In this document: positions 62,250 through 64,000 of the stretch, piece after piece | How the letters are laid out: every line of letters starts with the position of its first letter | Position numbering within the stretch: position 1 is the first letter of the stretch | Source of the DNA: Lepisosteus oculatus | Lineage: Eukaryota; Chordata; Actinopteri; Semionotiformes; Lepisosteidae | Direction of reading: 5' to 3' | Assembly (NCBI RefSeq): GCF_040954835.1 | Contig: NC_090698.1 | Coordinates: forward strand, 1,796,501 to 1,860,500 | DNA length: 64,000 bases | Notes under the pieces: model-generated | The model's database searches: none | What the model was told of the DNA's origin: nothing | Seen by the model: the letters and a program-made list of their open reading frames with translations, nothing else | Made by a program: the position numbers and the translations under genes

Positions 62250-62610
62250 CGCACGTCCCGCGAAACCATCAGGCCGGCCCCCCGGCCAGCTCGGCCACAC
62301 GCCGCAGGTGACGCTCGCAGGTGCGAGTTGCCGGGGCAACCTGCCTCCGAGCGCTTCGTGGGCCGGACCCCGCCCGGGAGGAGGGGCTGAAGCTCACTGG
62401 GGCGAGCCTATAGCGCTCGGCCCCACCCCCACCTCTGGGCTGACTGCCACCGCAGCCGTTCCAATCGCAGACGCGTCTGCGGCACCTGCAGGAAGCGAGA
62501 TCGGAGACTGCACGCTGGCGGAGGCACAGAGGCGGCGAGCAAATACAGGTGGCTGAGCCCTTTCTCGTCTCCAGCCTCACAGGGACTAGGAAAACAGCCC
62601 GCATCCACAG
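62250..62610 (+). promoter_or_regulatory. CpG-rich stretch, possible first exon of a next gene
   Basis: A GC- and CpG-rich region is followed by a good donor, CATCCACAG/GTAAGAAC (GT at 62611). This looks like a noncoding first exon of a gene that continues beyond the window. No coding exon of recognisable identity follows before 64000. Confidence 0.4.
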
Positions 62611-62639
62611 GTAAGAACGTCATGCCGGCAGTTAACTTG

Positions 62640-64000
62640 TAAAACACAAGTTTCTTCCCTAACTTTGTTTTTGTTTCCGGTAACTGAAAGCGAACTTTTC
62701 GTTAAATAATTTCTGAAATGACTGGCCAGCACGGGGTCAGATAACGTACACAGATCCCGGTTGCCTCTCAGGTTAGAACGAGTGAAAGAGGCAACCCGTC
62801 CCCTTTCACCTGTGTTTTTAACTCTGGGTTCGTGCTCGAGGTGAATTCTGGAAGTCGCTTCGCTGGAGCTGTTTGGGGGCGTTATGAGATGGGAGAAGGA
62901 GCCGAGCGCTGGTTGTGCTCGAAGCAGATGTACTGGCTGCACTGGTCGCATTTTCGTGTTTTCCTGCGGAGAGACGGTTCGGCCGGATAGATATTCGCGT
63001 GCTTGTCATATGCGAATATTTCAAGTAACATTGTCTCAGTTCAGGGTGGATTGATAAAACTTGCCAATAACCAAGTTGTTTTGATCATTGTTGTTGTTGT
63101 TGTTGTTGGCCGTAAACTGGACTGCATGTTTGTTACTCCTAAAAGATTAGAATTTGCGCTGTTTCCAGCGGCTGTTCTCCTAGTGTCCCCGGACCGGCGC
63201 AGACTCCACAGCTGGGCATTGGTCGATACAGCTGTGGTCGCCGATTGATCCCGGGGATAACTCGGATTGAGTTAGCCGGGCATGGAAACCCGTCTGAACA
63301 ACATGTTCAAAATCGCCTAAACCAACGGCGAGCGCATTTCAGATAATTGAGTTACCTTTTCCTATAATTAATTTTATGGTTGAGGCGGACATCCTAAGCG
63401 GTTTACTTGTGTATCCATTCAGAGAGCTGGGCATTTTGCAGGCGCTTCTGAGTGAAGTACCTCGGCCCGAGTACAGTGAGCAGCAGCGTCTTGTCTGGCA
63501 CTGGAGCACGCCGGCTTGCAGCTGGGAGTCCTGAGCCTCAGCCCTGCCTGCTGCACCCCACATCATGATCAAGCATATTAAGGAGCAGGAGTAACCTAGG
63601 AGGAGCACCACATCTAAAAATCGATTCTGTGAAGTGTAAAAGAAAAGACGTAGTAGAAAAACGCTTGTCATTAGGGGTGAAGTTCAGAGATTTTAAATGA
63701 ACAAGTAAAGGTTTTTTCTTTACTGTTGAAGACGCCATAAGAAAGCTCCACCGCTAAAACATTGTGCTTCTTTTGATCTCTTCTTAGCAAGGAATAAACC
63801 TTAAATGCTAAATGCTTGCTGATCCAGCTCCCTACTTGAGATTTTAAATGGCTCATCACCATCAGTGTGAACAACCAGCACCTCATAGTTCACATGTGAG
63901 CAACCTTTAAAAGGTCAACTGGTTCAGAATTTCGAACAAACGATCATCAGCATTAAAATAAACAAAACGCCTAATTTGATTATTCACGATCACGATGATC
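62640..64000. other. Unassigned right-hand end
   Basis: Contains a short (GTT)n run at about 63087-63107 and no recognisable coding exon. If the CpG stretch at 62.3-62.6 kb is a promoter, this is its first intron. Confidence 0.35.

Noticed and set aside
1-64000. CRISPR arrays, insertion sequences, operons or phage-like systems
   Set aside because: The window is split-gene vertebrate DNA; no spaced direct repeats with unique spacers and no prokaryotic genes were found.

Overview
The window is vertebrate nuclear DNA, most likely from a ray-finned fish. The evidence is split genes with GT-AG introns whose exons translate into vertebrate protein families, CpG-rich first exons, and fish-type dispersed repeats: a 5S-rRNA-derived SINE, a tRNA/V-SINE-like family, L2-like LINE tails and small inverted-repeat elements. 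A non-teleost such as gar, bowfin or sturgeon is my guess, not shown. All splice sites were read by eye and checked for reading-frame continuity; nothing was aligned to a database.

Layout. (1) 1-2306: a purine-only tandem array with higher-order structure. (2) 2403-7083 (+): the 3' part of a KASH-domain nesprin, ending ...NGPPPT, with a poly(A) signal at 7764. (3) 7.8-15.4 kb: intergenic, with LINE tails, microsatellites and a possible LTR-related fragment. (4) 15.5-22.9 kb (+): a CpG-rich noncoding first exon, an intron, and a single coding exon for a 906-residue A-kinase anchoring protein of the AKAP5/AKAP12 type. (5) 26104-42101 (-): a complete TMEM87 gene (21 coding exons, 588 residues). 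It contains two alternative copies of one membrane-segment exon. Both are followed by ATATCCT, the signature of a minor-spliceosome AT-AC intron. (6) 45.5-58.9 kb (+): calpain small subunit CAPNS1, with a noncoding first exon and ten coding exons (216 residues). (7) 59-64 kb: repeats, then a CpG-rich stretch near 62.3-62.6 kb that looks like the start of another gene.

The genes do not form a pathway. They belong to an old vertebrate neighbourhood. From memory, nesprins lie near AKAP-family genes at human 6q25 (SYNE1, AKAP12) and 14q23 (SYNE2, AKAP5), while SYNE4 and CAPNS1 lie together at 19q13. A nesprin, an AKAP and CAPNS1 in one window is consistent with a third copy of that neighbourhood in which the AKAP was kept.

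The most notable observations are the duplicated TMEM87 exon with AT-AC splice signals, an array of 13 CTGACC units immediately upstream of a CAPNS1 3' splice site (each unit matching a branch-point motif), CTCF-like motifs carried by two 5S-SINE copies in CAPNS1 introns, and the AKAP gene beside the nesprin.
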